Below the pieces are notes generated by a model. It was not told the origin of the DNA and made no database searches. It saw only the letters and a program-made list of their open reading frames with translations. Source: Salipiger pentaromativorans (GTDB lineage: Bacteria > Pseudomonadota > Alphaproteobacteria > Rhodobacterales > Rhodobacteraceae). Taken from it: a stretch of DNA of 64,000 nucleotides. Location of the stretch: the NCBI RefSeq assembly GCF_024721115.1, contig NZ_JAMDHK010000003.1, positions 1 to 64,000 on the forward strand, in the 5' to 3' direction. The first letter of the stretch is position 1, and each line of letters starts with the position of its first letter. A program made the translations under genes and the position numbers. Below, one piece after another: positions 28,771 through 37,385 of this stretch.

Positions 28771-29358
28771 TCAGAACGTCGCCGGTGTCGCCACCCAGAG
28801 GATCCGCGTCTTGCCGTCGTGGATGTTGCGGTAGCGATGCGGCAGGTGCGAGGAGAAATAGAACGAGTCCCCCTGCACCAGTTGATAGACCTGCCCGTCC
28901 ACCGTCAGTTCGGCGGCGCCTTCCAGCACATAGCCGATCTCTTCGCCCTCGTGCTGAATATCCCCGCCGCTGTCCGCGCCCGGCTCCAGATTGTGGATAT
29001 TCGCGTCGAGCAGCGTGTCGGAATAGGTCGGCGACAGCCGCTCGATGGAAATCGCCGGGCTGTTGATCTTGCGCCGCAGCATGACCGAAGGCCGCTCGCC
29101 CTGGCGGTAAAGATTGACCGAGGCGCCATCGGCCTCGGTAAAGAGCCGCACGATCGAGGTGTCCAGCGCCGAAGTGATCTGATGCAATGTCTTGAGCGAC
29201 GGCGACGCCTGATCGTTCTCGATCTTCGACAGCATCGACACAGAGCAGCCCACCCGCTCGGCCAGATCCTTGAGCGTCATCCCGCGCCCGCGCCGCTCGG
29301 CCTTGAGCCGCGCTCCGAGATCGCTGATCTCTCTGCTGCCGGACTTGCTTTGCTCCAT
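28771..29358 (-). CDS. XRE-family regulator with cupin sensor domain
   Basis: The N-terminus (about residues 10-70) is an XRE helix-turn-helix (LGARLKAERRGRGMTLKDLA then ERVGCSVSMLSKIENDQASP). The C-terminus is a cupin_2 domain (LEPGADSGGDIQHEGEEIGYVLEG, HLPHRYRN) that would bind a small ligand or metal. Regulators of this build commonly control amine, amino-acid and TRAP-linked catabolic genes. The start at 29358 gives 195 residues; the longer frame has an unconserved leader. Likely targets are the adjacent TRAP and amidase operons, although it reads in the same direction as the upstream monooxygenase operon and is separated from it by a terminator. Confidence 0.85.
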   Translation of the reverse strand: MEQSKSGSREISDLGARLKAERRGRGMTLKDLAERVGCSVSMLSKIENDQASPSLKTLHQITSALDTSIVRLFTEADGASVNLYRQGERPSVMLRRKINSPAISIERLSPTYSDTLLDANIHNLEPGADSGGDIQHEGEEIGYVLEGAAELTVDGQVYQLVQGDSFYFSSHLPHRYRNIHDGKTRILWVATPATF

Positions 29359-29506
29359 GGGCCAATCCTTGCAGACGGTCCCGCCCCATGCAGCGAGCCC
29401 GACACCTTTCCAGTGAGGATCCCGGATTGAACCCGTTTCGCAGCGAAGTAAACAGTTTTTGCCGCCCTCACGGCCCTTCCCGGCGCTCTGCCGGCCCTCA
29501 GACCAC

Positions 29507-29530
29507 AAAACCGGCCCTTTTGCGGGCCGG
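29507..29530 (-). terminator. Terminator after the hpaB operon
   Basis: Read on the minus strand, CCGGCCC-gcaaaa-GGGCCGG is followed by TTTT. It lies 9 bases beyond the flavin reductase stop and separates that operon from the XRE-cupin gene. Confidence 0.65.
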
Positions 29531-29538
29531 CGCGCCAC

Positions 29539-30021
29539 CTAGGCGGTTTCGCGCAGCGCCTGAAACCGCCCCGAGTAGAACAGCAGCGGGGCCTGTCCCG
29601 CCGCGTGGTCGATCTCGCGCACCCGGCCGATAAACAGCGTATGATCGCCCGCCGGCACCTCGGCCGCGACATCGGCGAAAAGCTGGACCGAGGCCCCCGG
29701 CACCACCGGCAGCCCGTGCTTGATCTCGAGCAGCGCGCCCAGGTCGGGATCGGGGCGCCCGGCGAAATGCAGCGCCACGTTCTCCATGCCTTCGGCCAGG
29801 ATATTGACCGCGTAACGGCCCGCGGCCCGCACCTTCCCGAGCATCCGCGACCCGTTGTCGAGCGAGATGCTGATGAGCGGCGGATCGAGCGAGACCGACA
29901 TGAAGGCGTTTGCCGTCATCCCGTGATCGCCGTTCTCGTCGGTGGTGGTGATCACCGTCACGCCGGTGGCAAACCGCCCGCAGGCGTCGCGCAGCGCGCG
30001 GGGGTCGATGGTGTCAGACAT
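29539..30021 (-). CDS. Flavin reductase partner of HpaB-type monooxygenase
   Basis: The 160-residue protein is a short-chain FMN/FAD reductase of the HpaC type: RDACGRFATGVTVITT near the start, the GMTANAFMSVSLDPPLISIS flavin-site block and a C-terminal GDHTLFIGRVREID. It reduces FAD with NAD(P)H and releases FADH2 to the oxygenase component. The start at 30021 lies inside the last codons of the FAD synthetase gene (8-base overlap). It is the last gene of the dioxygenase-monooxygenase-FAD synthetase-reductase operon. Confidence 0.88.
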   Translation of the reverse strand: MSDTIDPRALRDACGRFATGVTVITTTDENGDHGMTANAFMSVSLDPPLISISLDNGSRMLGKVRAAGRYAVNILAEGMENVALHFAGRPDPDLGALLEIKHGLPVVPGASVQLFADVAAEVPAGDHTLFIGRVREIDHAAGQAPLLFYSGRFQALRETA

Positions 30022-30637
30022 CCGGGTCTCCTGCGTATTTTGTCTGGTCCAGCACCAGCCGCCCGGCCAGCAGCGCGCCGGTCCCCGGACTGCCATGCAG
30101 CCTGTCGGCCAGGTCGCGCCGGCCCTCGGCGCGCAGCCTGCGGATGCGCGAGGACGAGACGACCTCCTCCCCGGCGCAGCAGACCGGCGCGAAGGGCACG
30201 ACCGGAAACCGCTGCGACAGCAGCGCCACGTCGCCCGCCTGCTGCGCGCCGAAACGAAAATCGCCGCCGACATGGACCTCGGCGGGGCGAAGCCGCCCCA
30301 GCACCTCCAGAAACGCCTCCGCGCTGCGCTTGCGATAGGTCTCGGTAAAGGAGGCAACGACGATGTAATCGGGCGAAAGCAACCCGATCCGCGCCAGCTT
30401 GTCGTCGAGCCGGGAGAGTTGTTCGAGCCCGGCGAAGAACACTTTCGGCGGCGGATCGAAGGTCCAGACCACCGCAGGCAGACCCAGCGCCTGCGCCCGC
30501 GCCACCGTCTTGCGGATCAGCGCCTGATGGCCGCGATGCACGCCGTCGAAGGCGCCGATCGTCACCACCGAGCCCGGCAGGTCCAGCAGCCCTTCGGGCA
30601 TCACTTCGGTGCGGCTCCCGGAATACTCTCCCAGCAT
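30014..30637 (-). CDS. Stand-alone FAD synthetase (RibF N-terminal domain)
   Basis: The protein matches the adenylyltransferase half of RibF: VVTIGAFDGVHRGHQALI (nucleotide-binding GxFDGxHxGH) and a later VSSSRIRRLRAEG block. At 207 residues the riboflavin kinase half is absent, so it would make FAD from FMN and ATP but not FMN from riboflavin. A GGGAGGAG ribosome-binding site precedes the ATG. Its position between the FADH2-dependent oxygenase and its reductase suggests a dedicated local supply of FAD for the pathway. The housekeeping bifunctional RibF must lie elsewhere. Confidence 0.82.
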   Translation of the reverse strand: MLGEYSGSRTEVMPEGLLDLPGSVVTIGAFDGVHRGHQALIRKTVARAQALGLPAVVWTFDPPPKVFFAGLEQLSRLDDKLARIGLLSPDYIVVASFTETYRKRSAEAFLEVLGRLRPAEVHVGGDFRFGAQQAGDVALLSQRFPVVPFAPVCCAGEEVVSSSRIRRLRAEGRRDLADRLHGSPGTGALLAGRLVLDQTKYAGDPDV

Positions 30638-30701
30638 GGTCTCCTCCCTCGCCGTTCGAAAGCGCGGGCGGCGCTTGCGCCGCCCGCCGCATGGCGCCGC
30701 C

Positions 30702-32255
30702 TCAGGCGGGCTGGAAGCTCTCGCCGATCCGGTTCACGTCCCACGGATTGACCATGTCCGGCGCCAGCCAGCCCGAGAGATCGTATTCGGCCATGTAGCT
30801 GTCCACGATCCCGCGCATCGCCTCGAGATCGCCGGTCGCCTGGGCGCCCATCAGGGTCTCGACCCGGATGCCCTCGTAGTTCCCGGCATAGTTCATCTCG
30901 TAAAGCTGGTGCCGGCCGCCGAATTCCGAGCCCATCGCATCCCAGAGCAGCTTCAGCAGCTTCACCCGGTCCACCGCCAGGATCCCGTTCGAACCGCGCA
31001 CGAAGCGGTCGAGATAGGGCCGCAGTTCGGCGCTCTGGAAATCCTTGGCCGAGGATGGCAGGTAGATCAGCCCCGAGGCCACATGGCGCTCGATCAACTC
31101 CTTGATGCGGGTATAGGCCATGGGCGCGAAGACACGGTAGGCCGCCCCGTAATTCATATTGGGCTGATAGAACCCGTCTGTCCCGGCCCAGGGCGTGCCG
31201 CTCTTGACCATGGCATCCGAGAGCCCCCAGAACAGGTTGCGCCAGGCGATGACCTCGCCCACCGCCGTCTGCGGCCCGCGAAAGCCCCCCGCCCCCGTGG
31301 CATCGAGCGCCTTGGAGAACAGCCCCGCGATGAAATCGAGCTTCACCGCCAGCCGGGTCACCCCGTGCAGGGTGAAGCGCGGCGCAAAGCCCGAGGCCGG
31401 GACAAAAGCGTTCACCGCCTCGACATCGCCATAGACAAAGATGTTCTCCCAGGGGACCAGCACCTTGTCGAAGACGAGGATCGCGTCGTTCTCGTCGAGC
31501 CGCGAGGACAGCGGGTAATCGAAGGGCGAGCCCATCACCGCCGAATTCAGCTCGTAGGACGCCCGGCTGATGAGCTTGATCCCCTCCGAGCCGATGGGCG
31601 CGGTGAAGATCAGCGCGAATTTCTTGTCCTTGATGGGCACGCCGTAATGGGCGACGAAATTCGCATGCGTCAGGGCCGAGCCGGTGGCCACCACCTTGGC
31701 GCCCGAGACCACCACGCCGGCGTCGGTCTCTTTCTCCACATGCATGAAGACATCGCCGGCCTCTTCGATCGACAGATGCCGGTCGATGGGCGGGTTCACG
31801 ATGGCGTGGTTCCAGTAGACCACCCGCTCCTGCGCCTTCTTGTACCAGTCGAGCGCGTTTTGCTTGTACTCGCCGTAGAAATCCGCGTTGGCGCCCAGCG
31901 TACCCAGAAAGGCCGCCTTGTAATCCGGCGCCCGGCCCATCCAGCCATAGGCGGCACGCTGGGTCTCGGCGATGGCGTCGCGGCCCGCGACCAGTTCCTC
32001 GACCGATTTCGCGCCCTTGTAGAACGGGTGCGTCCAGCTTCCCTCGCCGGTGTCGGTGCAGACCCCGATCTGGTCCTTCTTCTCGTGCAGCCGGTCGTAC
32101 CAGCGCGCGATCATCCGGGCCGAGTTGCGGAAGGCGGGGTGGTTCACCACGTCCTTCACCTTCTCGCCGTGGATATAGACCGACCGCCCGTCCTGGAGGC
32201 TGTCGAGGAATTCCGCCCCGGTGAAGGGGCTGACCTCTGTGACGTGATCCTTCAT
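30702..32255 (-). CDS. hpaB: HpaB-type FADH2-dependent aromatic monooxygenase
   Basis: This is the oxygenase component of a two-component flavin monooxygenase in the 4-hydroxyphenylacetate 3-hydroxylase family, which hydroxylates phenols ortho to the existing OH to form catechols. The 517-residue length and blocks such as [59 protein letters not shown] and [11 protein letters not shown] fit the family. The start at 32255 follows GGAGGAAACGCC. The downstream genes handle dmp-type rather than hpa-type intermediates, so the true substrate may be phenol or a simple phenol derivative rather than 4-hydroxyphenylacetate. It lies 20 bases after the dioxygenase gene. Confidence 0.85.
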   Translation of the reverse strand: MKDHVTEVSPFTGAEFLDSLQDGRSVYIHGEKVKDVVNHPAFRNSARMIARWYDRLHEKKDQIGVCTDTGEGSWTHPFYKGAKSVEELVAGRDAIAETQRAAYGWMGRAPDYKAAFLGTLGANADFYGEYKQNALDWYKKAQERVVYWNHAIVNPPIDRHLSIEEAGDVFMHVEKETDAGVVVSGAKVVATGSALTHANFVAHYGVPIKDKKFALIFTAPIGSEGIKLISRASYELNSAVMGSPFDYPLSSRLDENDAILVFDKVLVPWENIFVYGDVEAVNAFVPASGFAPRFTLHGVTRLAVKLDFIAGLFSKALDATGAGGFRGPQTAVGEVIAWRNLFWGLSDAMVKSGTPWAGTDGFYQPNMNYGAAYRVFAPMAYTRIKELIERHVASGLIYLPSSAKDFQSAELRPYLDRFVRGSNGILAVDRVKLLKLLWDAMGSEFGGRHQLYEMNYAGNYEGIRVETLMGAQATGDLEAMRGIVDSYMAEYDLSGWLAPDMVNPWDVNRIGESFQPA

Positions 32256-32275
32256 GGCGTTTCCTCCGGCTCCGG

Positions 32276-33253
32276 TCATTCCGCCGCCGCGGCGGCTTGC
32301 GGCATGTCGGGCGTGCCGTAGAGGAAGAATTCCTGCGGCACCGGCGAGCCGTAGAAGATCACGCCCTGATCGAGATTTTCCTCGGTCCAGGTGCGGGTCT
32401 TCCAGGCCGGATCGAAGATCAGATAGCCGCAGTCGCCGAACAGTTCGACACGGTTGCCGCCGGGTTCGTAGACATACATGAACATCGCCTGGCTGATGCC
32501 GTGCTTGCCCGGGCCGGCCTCGACCTGGATGCCGCGTTCGGCAAAGACATCGGCGATGTCGTTGAGATGCTGCGGCAGCCCGTACCAGAAGGCCACATGG
32601 TGGAAGCGGCCCTTGGCGCCCGAGCGGTCCTTCATACAGGCGATCTCGTGCACCAGCGGGCTGACGCTCATCCAGGCGCCCGCCTCTTCGCCGCCGAGAA
32701 CGATGTTCTCGCGGGTGCGGAAGCCCAGCGCATCCTCATAGAAACCGCGGGTCTCGGAGACGTCCGAGGTCATGATGTTCACATGGTCCAGCCGGCGCAC
32801 CGGCACGCCCTGAAGCGGGCGTTTCTGCGGACGGTTGAGCAGGCAGGAGCGGTCCTCCTCGGGGATCTCCGCGTAATCCACATCCCAGAAGATCCGGTTC
32901 AGGTGGCCGTCGGGCGAGGTGAACTCATAAGCCTTGCCATGGCCCGTGGCGCCTTCGATCCAGCCCCGGCCAAGCCCGGTCTTCTCCACCGCGGCGGCGC
33001 GGCGCTCCAGCGCCTGCGGCGACAGCGAACGCCAGCCGATATGGCCCAGCCCCGGCTTGTCGCGGTGGGTGATGGTCAGCGAATGGTGATAGAAATCCTC
33101 ATAGGCGCGCATATGCACCGAATTGCCCTCGCGCCCTGCGACGCTCATGCCGAGCAGATCGCGGAAGAACCAGACGGTGGCATCCACGTCCGGCGAATAG
33201 ATTTCCACATGGGCAAGCTGGGCCACGTCGTGGATCGGTTCCTGATAAGTCAT
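32276..33253 (-). CDS. Extradiol (VOC-fold) catechol dioxygenase
   Basis: Two vicinal-oxygen-chelate domains (about residues 10-135 and 155-290) make this a type I extradiol ring-cleavage dioxygenase, which opens a catechol next to the hydroxyls using Fe(II). The metal ligands expected in the second domain are visible: His in [13 protein letters not shown], His in FHHVAFWYG and Glu in [10 protein letters not shown]. The start at 33253 has an AGGGAGGAC ribosome-binding site and gives 325 residues. It opens the operon with hpaB, and a 28-bp element shared with two other catabolic promoters lies about 320 bp upstream, implying a long 5' leader. Confidence 0.85.
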   Translation of the reverse strand: MTYQEPIHDVAQLAHVEIYSPDVDATVWFFRDLLGMSVAGREGNSVHMRAYEDFYHHSLTITHRDKPGLGHIGWRSLSPQALERRAAAVEKTGLGRGWIEGATGHGKAYEFTSPDGHLNRIFWDVDYAEIPEEDRSCLLNRPQKRPLQGVPVRRLDHVNIMTSDVSETRGFYEDALGFRTRENIVLGGEEAGAWMSVSPLVHEIACMKDRSGAKGRFHHVAFWYGLPQHLNDIADVFAERGIQVEAGPGKHGISQAMFMYVYEPGGNRVELFGDCGYLIFDPAWKTRTWTEENLDQGVIFYGSPVPQEFFLYGTPDMPQAAAAAE

Positions 33254-33567
33254 GCCAAAGTCCTCCCTGGATGCTGGATACATGCTGTCCGCCCCGCCAT
33301 CGGGCCGGCGCTAGACTGGTCCCCTCGCCGCCGGATCGCCGGAGGCCGCAGACGGCCCGACCGGCACCGCGCAACGCGGCGGAGCGGATGTTTCATTCCT
33401 TGCAAGCGGCTGACTCTGCGGACCGGCGGCCGCCGATGGCGCGACAAGGCGCACATCTCCGATGCACCAGAACAGGTGCCTGCGGCCAGTTTGCTTCCGC
33501 ATCGTCTCCTCCCTTTGTCGTCGAGGCCAGAAAGCCCGTCTGAACTGTCTCGAGAGCGGAAAGAAAT

Positions 33568-33595
33568 AAGCGTTTTGTCAAATAAAAAACGTTTT
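33568..33595 (-). promoter_or_regulatory. Shared regulon element, dioxygenase-hpaB promoter
   Basis: On the minus strand the element carries AACG-TTTTT, then TTGACA (33576-33581 on the plus strand as TGTCAA), then AACG again at 19-bp period. It closely matches the elements at 38468-38495 and 45298-45325. The TTGACA is a perfect -35 hexamer for the dioxygenase operon; the -10 is not obvious. Confidence 0.6.
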
Positions 33596-33876
33596 TTTGA
33601 GAGGCCTCGGAAAACCCGGGACAAACATATGAAAAATATGATGTTTTTACCGCCCCTCCCGCCGCGGAACGAGTCCGCCGGGGGAAAATCCCCTCCCGAA
33701 CCGCCAGGATCGGCAGCATCCTGCCGCCGGTTTCGCGCCGGACGAATCCGGCCTCCCCCGCCGGGCGGCGCTTGCAGAGCCGCCCGGCGGACGCTACCCT
33801 CGGAACCACAGGCTCGGCCCGCGCCTCCCCCCTCCGTCCGGGGAAGTATCTCACATACGGGGCATCGGCTTCCTTG

Positions 33877-33888
33877 GAACATCTGTTC
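33877..33888. promoter_or_regulatory. GAACA/TGTTC palindrome before DnaB-like gene
   Basis: GAACA-TC-TGTTC is a perfect 5-bp inverted repeat 54 bp upstream of the DnaB-like ATPase gene. It resembles Gram-positive-type SOS boxes but not the usual alphaproteobacterial LexA box (GTTC-N7-GTTC), so its meaning is open. Confidence 0.3.
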
Positions 33889-33941
33889 GAGCTTGCGCAT
33901 GCGGAGGGGTTGCGATTCCGGCTCGTTCTGGAGGTTCTGAA

Positions 33942-34655
33942 ATGCGCCTTTCCGCGCCTGTCCACCATCTGAAACGCCGTGCCCGCGCCCTCTCGCGCGA
34001 GGCCCGGATTCCGCTTCATGCCGCGCTCGACCGCATCGCCCGCGACGAGGGCTTTGCCACATGGGGCCCGCTGGCGTCGCGCCTTGCGGCGGACGCTCCG
34101 GCCGGCCCCCTGCTGGCGCGGCTCTCGGAGGGCGATCTGCTGCTGCTCGGCGCCCGGCCCGGCCAGGGCAAGACCCTGCTCGGGCTCGCCCTGCTGCTCG
34201 ACGCACTGCGCGAGGGCCGCAGGGCGGTGTTCTTCACGCTGGAATACACCGAGGCGGAAACGCGGGCGCGGCTGCGGGCGCTCGAGGGCGGCGACAGCCC
34301 GTTCGGCGCCCGGCTCGAGATCGTCACCTCGGACGAGATCGACGCGGCCTTCATCGCCGGGTATCTGGCAGAGGCGCCGCGCGGCAGCGTCGCGATCATC
34401 GACTATCTGCAAATCCTCGACCAGCAGCGGCACAAGCCCGCGCTGGCCGATCAGCTCCGCGCGCTGCGTGCCTTCGCCCACGCGCGCGGCATCGTTCTGG
34501 GCTTTCTCTCGCAGTTCGACCGCCGGTTCGATGCGGCGCAAGCGCCGCTGCCCGGGCTGCGCGACATCCGCCTGCCCAACCCCGTCGATCTGGACCTGTT
34601 TTCAAAGGCCTGCTTCCTGCATGCCGGCGAGCTGCGGTTCGAACACCTGCACTGA
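33942..34655 (+). CDS. DnaB-like RecA-fold ATPase
   Basis: Residues 40-237 form a P-loop domain like the C-terminal half of DnaB helicase: Walker A GARPGQGKT (about residues 71-79), FFTLEYTEAETRAR, and Walker B SVAIIDYLQILDQQ. The N-terminal 38 residues form a basic helical segment (LKRRARALSREARIPLHAAL) ending in GFATWGPLA. The DnaB N-terminal domain and linker are missing. A GGAGG ribosome-binding site precedes the start. It stands alone on the plus strand between minus-strand catabolic operons. The DNA substrate and function are unknown; similar stand-alone proteins occur in related bacteria as far as I recall. Confidence 0.7.
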   Translation: MRLSAPVHHLKRRARALSREARIPLHAALDRIARDEGFATWGPLASRLAADAPAGPLLARLSEGDLLLLGARPGQGKTLLGLALLLDALREGRRAVFFTLEYTEAETRARLRALEGGDSPFGARLEIVTSDEIDAAFIAGYLAEAPRGSVAIIDYLQILDQQRHKPALADQLRALRAFAHARGIVLGFLSQFDRRFDAAQAPLPGLRDIRLPNPVDLDLFSKACFLHAGELRFEHLH

Positions 34656-34665
34656 GCGGCGCGAA

Positions 34666-34690
34666 GCGCGGGCCGTGACCCGGCCCGCGC
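34666..34690. terminator. Hairpin between convergent genes
   Basis: GCGCGGGCC (34666-34674) and GGCCCGCGC (34682-34690) form a perfect 9-bp stem in the 52-bp gap between the DnaB-like gene and the convergent hydrolase gene. There is no T-run, so it may act as a bidirectional transcript end or only a stabilising hairpin. Confidence 0.4.
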
Positions 34691-34707
34691 ATCCCCCGGC
34701 GGGATGC

Positions 34708-35529
34708 TCAGCTCAGGAAATCCGCGACCAGCGCGTTGAACCGCGCGGCCTTTTCGATCTGCGTCCAGTGCCCGCACTGGCCGAACACATGCAGCTCGGC
34801 ATCGGGCAGCAATTCGAGAAACCGATAGGCATTTGCGACCGGGATCACCCGGTCGTCGCGCCCGTGCACCACCAGCGCCGGAACCGAGATCCCGGCAATC
34901 GCCTCGGGCTCCGAGGCCAGCATCCGGATTCCCTCCTGACGCGGCGCCGGGAACATCGCCGAAAACCGCTCCATCACGCCCGGCCTGATCGTCGCCCTGT
35001 GGCGCAGCTCGGCCAGATCGTCGTTCACGAACCGCGTGTCGAAGGCAAAGACCTCCAGCAGCCCGCGCATGTTCTCGAGCGAGGCCTCATAGCCCCAGAC
35101 CCGATCGAGCCCATCGGTCAGCGGGAACTCCAGCCCGGCGGCCCCCATCAGCACCAGCTTTCCGACCGCGTCGGGGTAGCGGATGGCATAGGCCAGCGCC
35201 AGCGCCCCGCCAAAGGAATTGCCGATAAGGGCAAAGCGCTCGAGTTCCAGCGCCTGCACCAACCCGTGCAGGTGATCGACCCAGCCCGCCATGGAATAGC
35301 GCCCGTCGGCGGGCGGATCGGTATAGCCGAAACCCATCATGTCGGGCGCGATGCAGCGCAGCCCCGCCGCGGTCAGCGCCGGCAGAGTCAGCCGCCAGTT
35401 GGCCCAGGCCGAGACCCCCGGCCCCGACCCGTGGATCAGCAGCACCGGCGGCCCCGCGCCCAGATCGTGCACATTCGTGGCGATGCCGTTCACGAGGATC
35501 TGACGGCCGATTTCGGGATTGTCGCTCAT
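34708..35529 (-). CDS. Meta-cleavage product hydrolase (alpha/beta fold)
   Basis: The 273-residue protein is an alpha/beta hydrolase of the DmpD/XylF/BphD group, which splits ring-fission products to a carboxylic acid and 2-hydroxypenta-2,4-dienoate. It has the oxyanion block LLIHGSGPGVSAWANW, nucleophile elbow LIGNSFGGALAL (Ser near 107), acidic residue in VHGRDDRVIP and catalytic His in GQCGHWTQIEKA. It is the last gene of the second TRAP operon (7 bases after DctM), tying uptake to ring-fission chemistry. Confidence 0.85.
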   Translation of the reverse strand: MSDNPEIGRQILVNGIATNVHDLGAGPPVLLIHGSGPGVSAWANWRLTLPALTAAGLRCIAPDMMGFGYTDPPADGRYSMAGWVDHLHGLVQALELERFALIGNSFGGALALAYAIRYPDAVGKLVLMGAAGLEFPLTDGLDRVWGYEASLENMRGLLEVFAFDTRFVNDDLAELRHRATIRPGVMERFSAMFPAPRQEGIRMLASEPEAIAGISVPALVVHGRDDRVIPVANAYRFLELLPDAELHVFGQCGHWTQIEKAARFNALVADFLS

Positions 35530-35536
35530 GGCCGCC

Positions 35537-36835
35537 TCACATCAGCCCCGGCAGGAACAGCGCGATGGCCGGGAAGGCCAGCATCAGCCCCATGCGCAGG
35601 ATGTCGATGGCAATGAAGGGCAGCAGGCCGCGGTAGATCGTGGCGAGCCCGATGTCGCGCTCCACCGAATTGATGACGAAGACGTTCATCCCGATGGGCG
35701 GCGTGATCAGCCCCAGCTCGATGGCCACCACCACCATGACGCCGAACCAGATCGGATCGAAGCCCAGCCCGGTCACCACCGGGAACAGGATCGGCACGGT
35801 CAGCACCACCATGGCCATGCTGTCCAGAACGCAGCCCAGTGCAAGATAGAGCAGCAGGATCAGCGCCATGATCACATAGCGGTTCACCTCAAGATTCGTG
35901 AGGTATTCCGCGACGTTCTGGGGCGTTCTTGTGATCGCCAGGAAATAGGAGAACAGCAGCGCCCCGATGAAGACGAAAAAGATCGAGATCGAGATCCGCA
36001 GGCTTTCGATCAGGCACTCCATGATGGCCTGCCGGTCGAGCCGCCCGCGCAGCACCCCGATTGCCAGCGCGCCCACGGCCCCCAGCGCAGAGGCTTCGGT
36101 GGGGGTGACGATACCCGCATAGATGCCGCCCACCACCAGCAGGAACAGCAGCCCGATGGCCCAGACCTCGCGCAAGGCGCGGAAGCGCGCGGCCCAGCTT
36201 TGGCGCTGGCCCACGGGCATGTCGGCGGGGCGCAGATGCGCGATGACCGAGACGGTCAGCATGTAAAGCCCCACAGCCAGCAGCCCCGGCAGCAGGCCGG
36301 CGATGAACAGCTTGCCGATGTCCTGCTCGGTGATGATCCCGTAGACCGCCAGCACGATCGACGGCGGGATGAGGATGCCCACCGTGCCGCCGGCGGCGAT
36401 CACCCCCGACGAGACCGAGTCGGAATAGCCGACCCGGCGCATCTCGGGCAGCGCCACCTTGGTCAGCGTCGCCGCGGTGGCGATGGACGAGCCCGAGATC
36501 GCCGCGAACCCGGCGCAGGAGGCGATGGTGGCCAGCGCCAGACCGCCGCGCCGGTGCCCGAGCCAGGCCTCGGCCGAGCGGAACAGCTCGCGGCTCATGC
36601 CCGAGCGGGTGGCGAAGGCCCCCATCAGGATGAACATGGGGATCATCCCCAGATGATAGGTGGTGGCTGTCGACAGCGGCGACAGCGACACCAGCTTCAG
36701 CGCCTGCGGCAGGCCCACCACGGCGGCAAAGCCGCCGATGCCCACCAGGCTCATCGCAATCGCGATGGGCACCCGAATGGCCATCATGAAAAAGAGGGCC
36801 GCAAAGCCCACAAGGGTCACCGTTTCCCGATCCAT
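35537..36835 (-). CDS. TRAP transporter large permease (DctM type)
   Basis: This 432-residue large TRAP permease has blocks SGSSIATAATLTKVALPEM and AAGGTVGILIPPSIVLAVYG and about twelve hydrophobic segments. The start at 36835 places it 10 bases after the DctQ stop; a longer frame begins inside DctQ. It is part of dctP-dctQ-dctM-hydrolase and is only distantly similar to the TRAP permease at 22.7 kb, so the two systems are not a recent duplication. Its likely cargo is the aromatic or acidic substrate of the meta-cleavage pathway. Confidence 0.92.
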   Translation of the reverse strand: MDRETVTLVGFAALFFMMAIRVPIAIAMSLVGIGGFAAVVGLPQALKLVSLSPLSTATTYHLGMIPMFILMGAFATRSGMSRELFRSAEAWLGHRRGGLALATIASCAGFAAISGSSIATAATLTKVALPEMRRVGYSDSVSSGVIAAGGTVGILIPPSIVLAVYGIITEQDIGKLFIAGLLPGLLAVGLYMLTVSVIAHLRPADMPVGQRQSWAARFRALREVWAIGLLFLLVVGGIYAGIVTPTEASALGAVGALAIGVLRGRLDRQAIMECLIESLRISISIFFVFIGALLFSYFLAITRTPQNVAEYLTNLEVNRYVIMALILLLYLALGCVLDSMAMVVLTVPILFPVVTGLGFDPIWFGVMVVVAIELGLITPPIGMNVFVINSVERDIGLATIYRGLLPFIAIDILRMGLMLAFPAIALFLPGLM

Positions 36836-36845
36836 GTCGTTTCTC

Positions 36846-37385
36846 TTATTCCTCGATGGTCCGCACGGGGGCGGCATCGCCCGGCTGCGCGCCGCGGATC
36901 AACATCCACAGCCGCAGCGCCGTCACCAGCGTCGCCAGCCCCGCGCCCACCACCATCAGCCAATAGGCCGGCCAGATCTGTAGGCGCAGGTCGTAGGAGT
37001 GTTCGCCCGTGCGGAACACATCCGCCGCGTTCTCGCCCATCTTCCAGGTCAGCACCCCGAACGAGAGCAGCACCAGCGCGGTCGAGACGATGTCCATCGC
37101 CCGTTTCCACCCCGTCCCCGCCGCCTCGTAGAGCAGATCCACTGCGATATGCGTGCCGCGATAATTCACGCTGGCCACGCCCCAGAAGATCGCGATCCCC
37201 AGCGCCAGCCGCCCGAAATCATGCGCATCCGGAATCGGCGCCGAGGCCACGTAGCGCATGAAGGCGGACACGAAGGCCAGCAGCGTCACCAGCCCCATGA
37301 GCAGCGCCGCCGCCGTCTCGACCCAGCCCGCGAGACGGCGGAGCCCGAAGGCTCCGCCAGGCATGGTGTCAGAACTTGGCGTCAT
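36846..37385 (-). CDS. TRAP transporter small permease (DctQ type)
   Basis: This is the four-helix DctQ subunit, with the typical YRGTHIAVDLLYEAAG block after the second helix. Helices are seen near ETAAALLMGLVTLLAFV, ALGIAIFWGVASV, VSTALVLLSFGVLTW and YWLMVVGAGLATLVTAL. Two starts are possible: 37385, which overlaps the dctP end by 17 bases, and 37364, just after the dctP stop. I kept the longer one with moderate confidence because a GAGG lies before it, though closely spaced. Confidence 0.85.
   Translation of the reverse strand: MTPSSDTMPGGAFGLRRLAGWVETAAALLMGLVTLLAFVSAFMRYVASAPIPDAHDFGRLALGIAIFWGVASVNYRGTHIAVDLLYEAAGTGWKRAMDIVSTALVLLSFGVLTWKMGENAADVFRTGEHSYDLRLQIWPAYWLMVVGAGLATLVTALRLWMLIRGAQPGDAAPVRTIEE

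Noticed and set aside
33877-33888. LexA (SOS) box
   Set aside because: Alphaproteobacterial LexA normally recognises GTTC-N7-GTTC; this palindrome is only similar to the Gram-positive box, so an SOS claim is not supported.
35519-37261. 580-codon plus-strand frame opposite TRAP genes
   Set aside because: Composition is His/Gln/Asp-rich low complexity, a known shadow of membrane-protein genes in GC-rich DNA.
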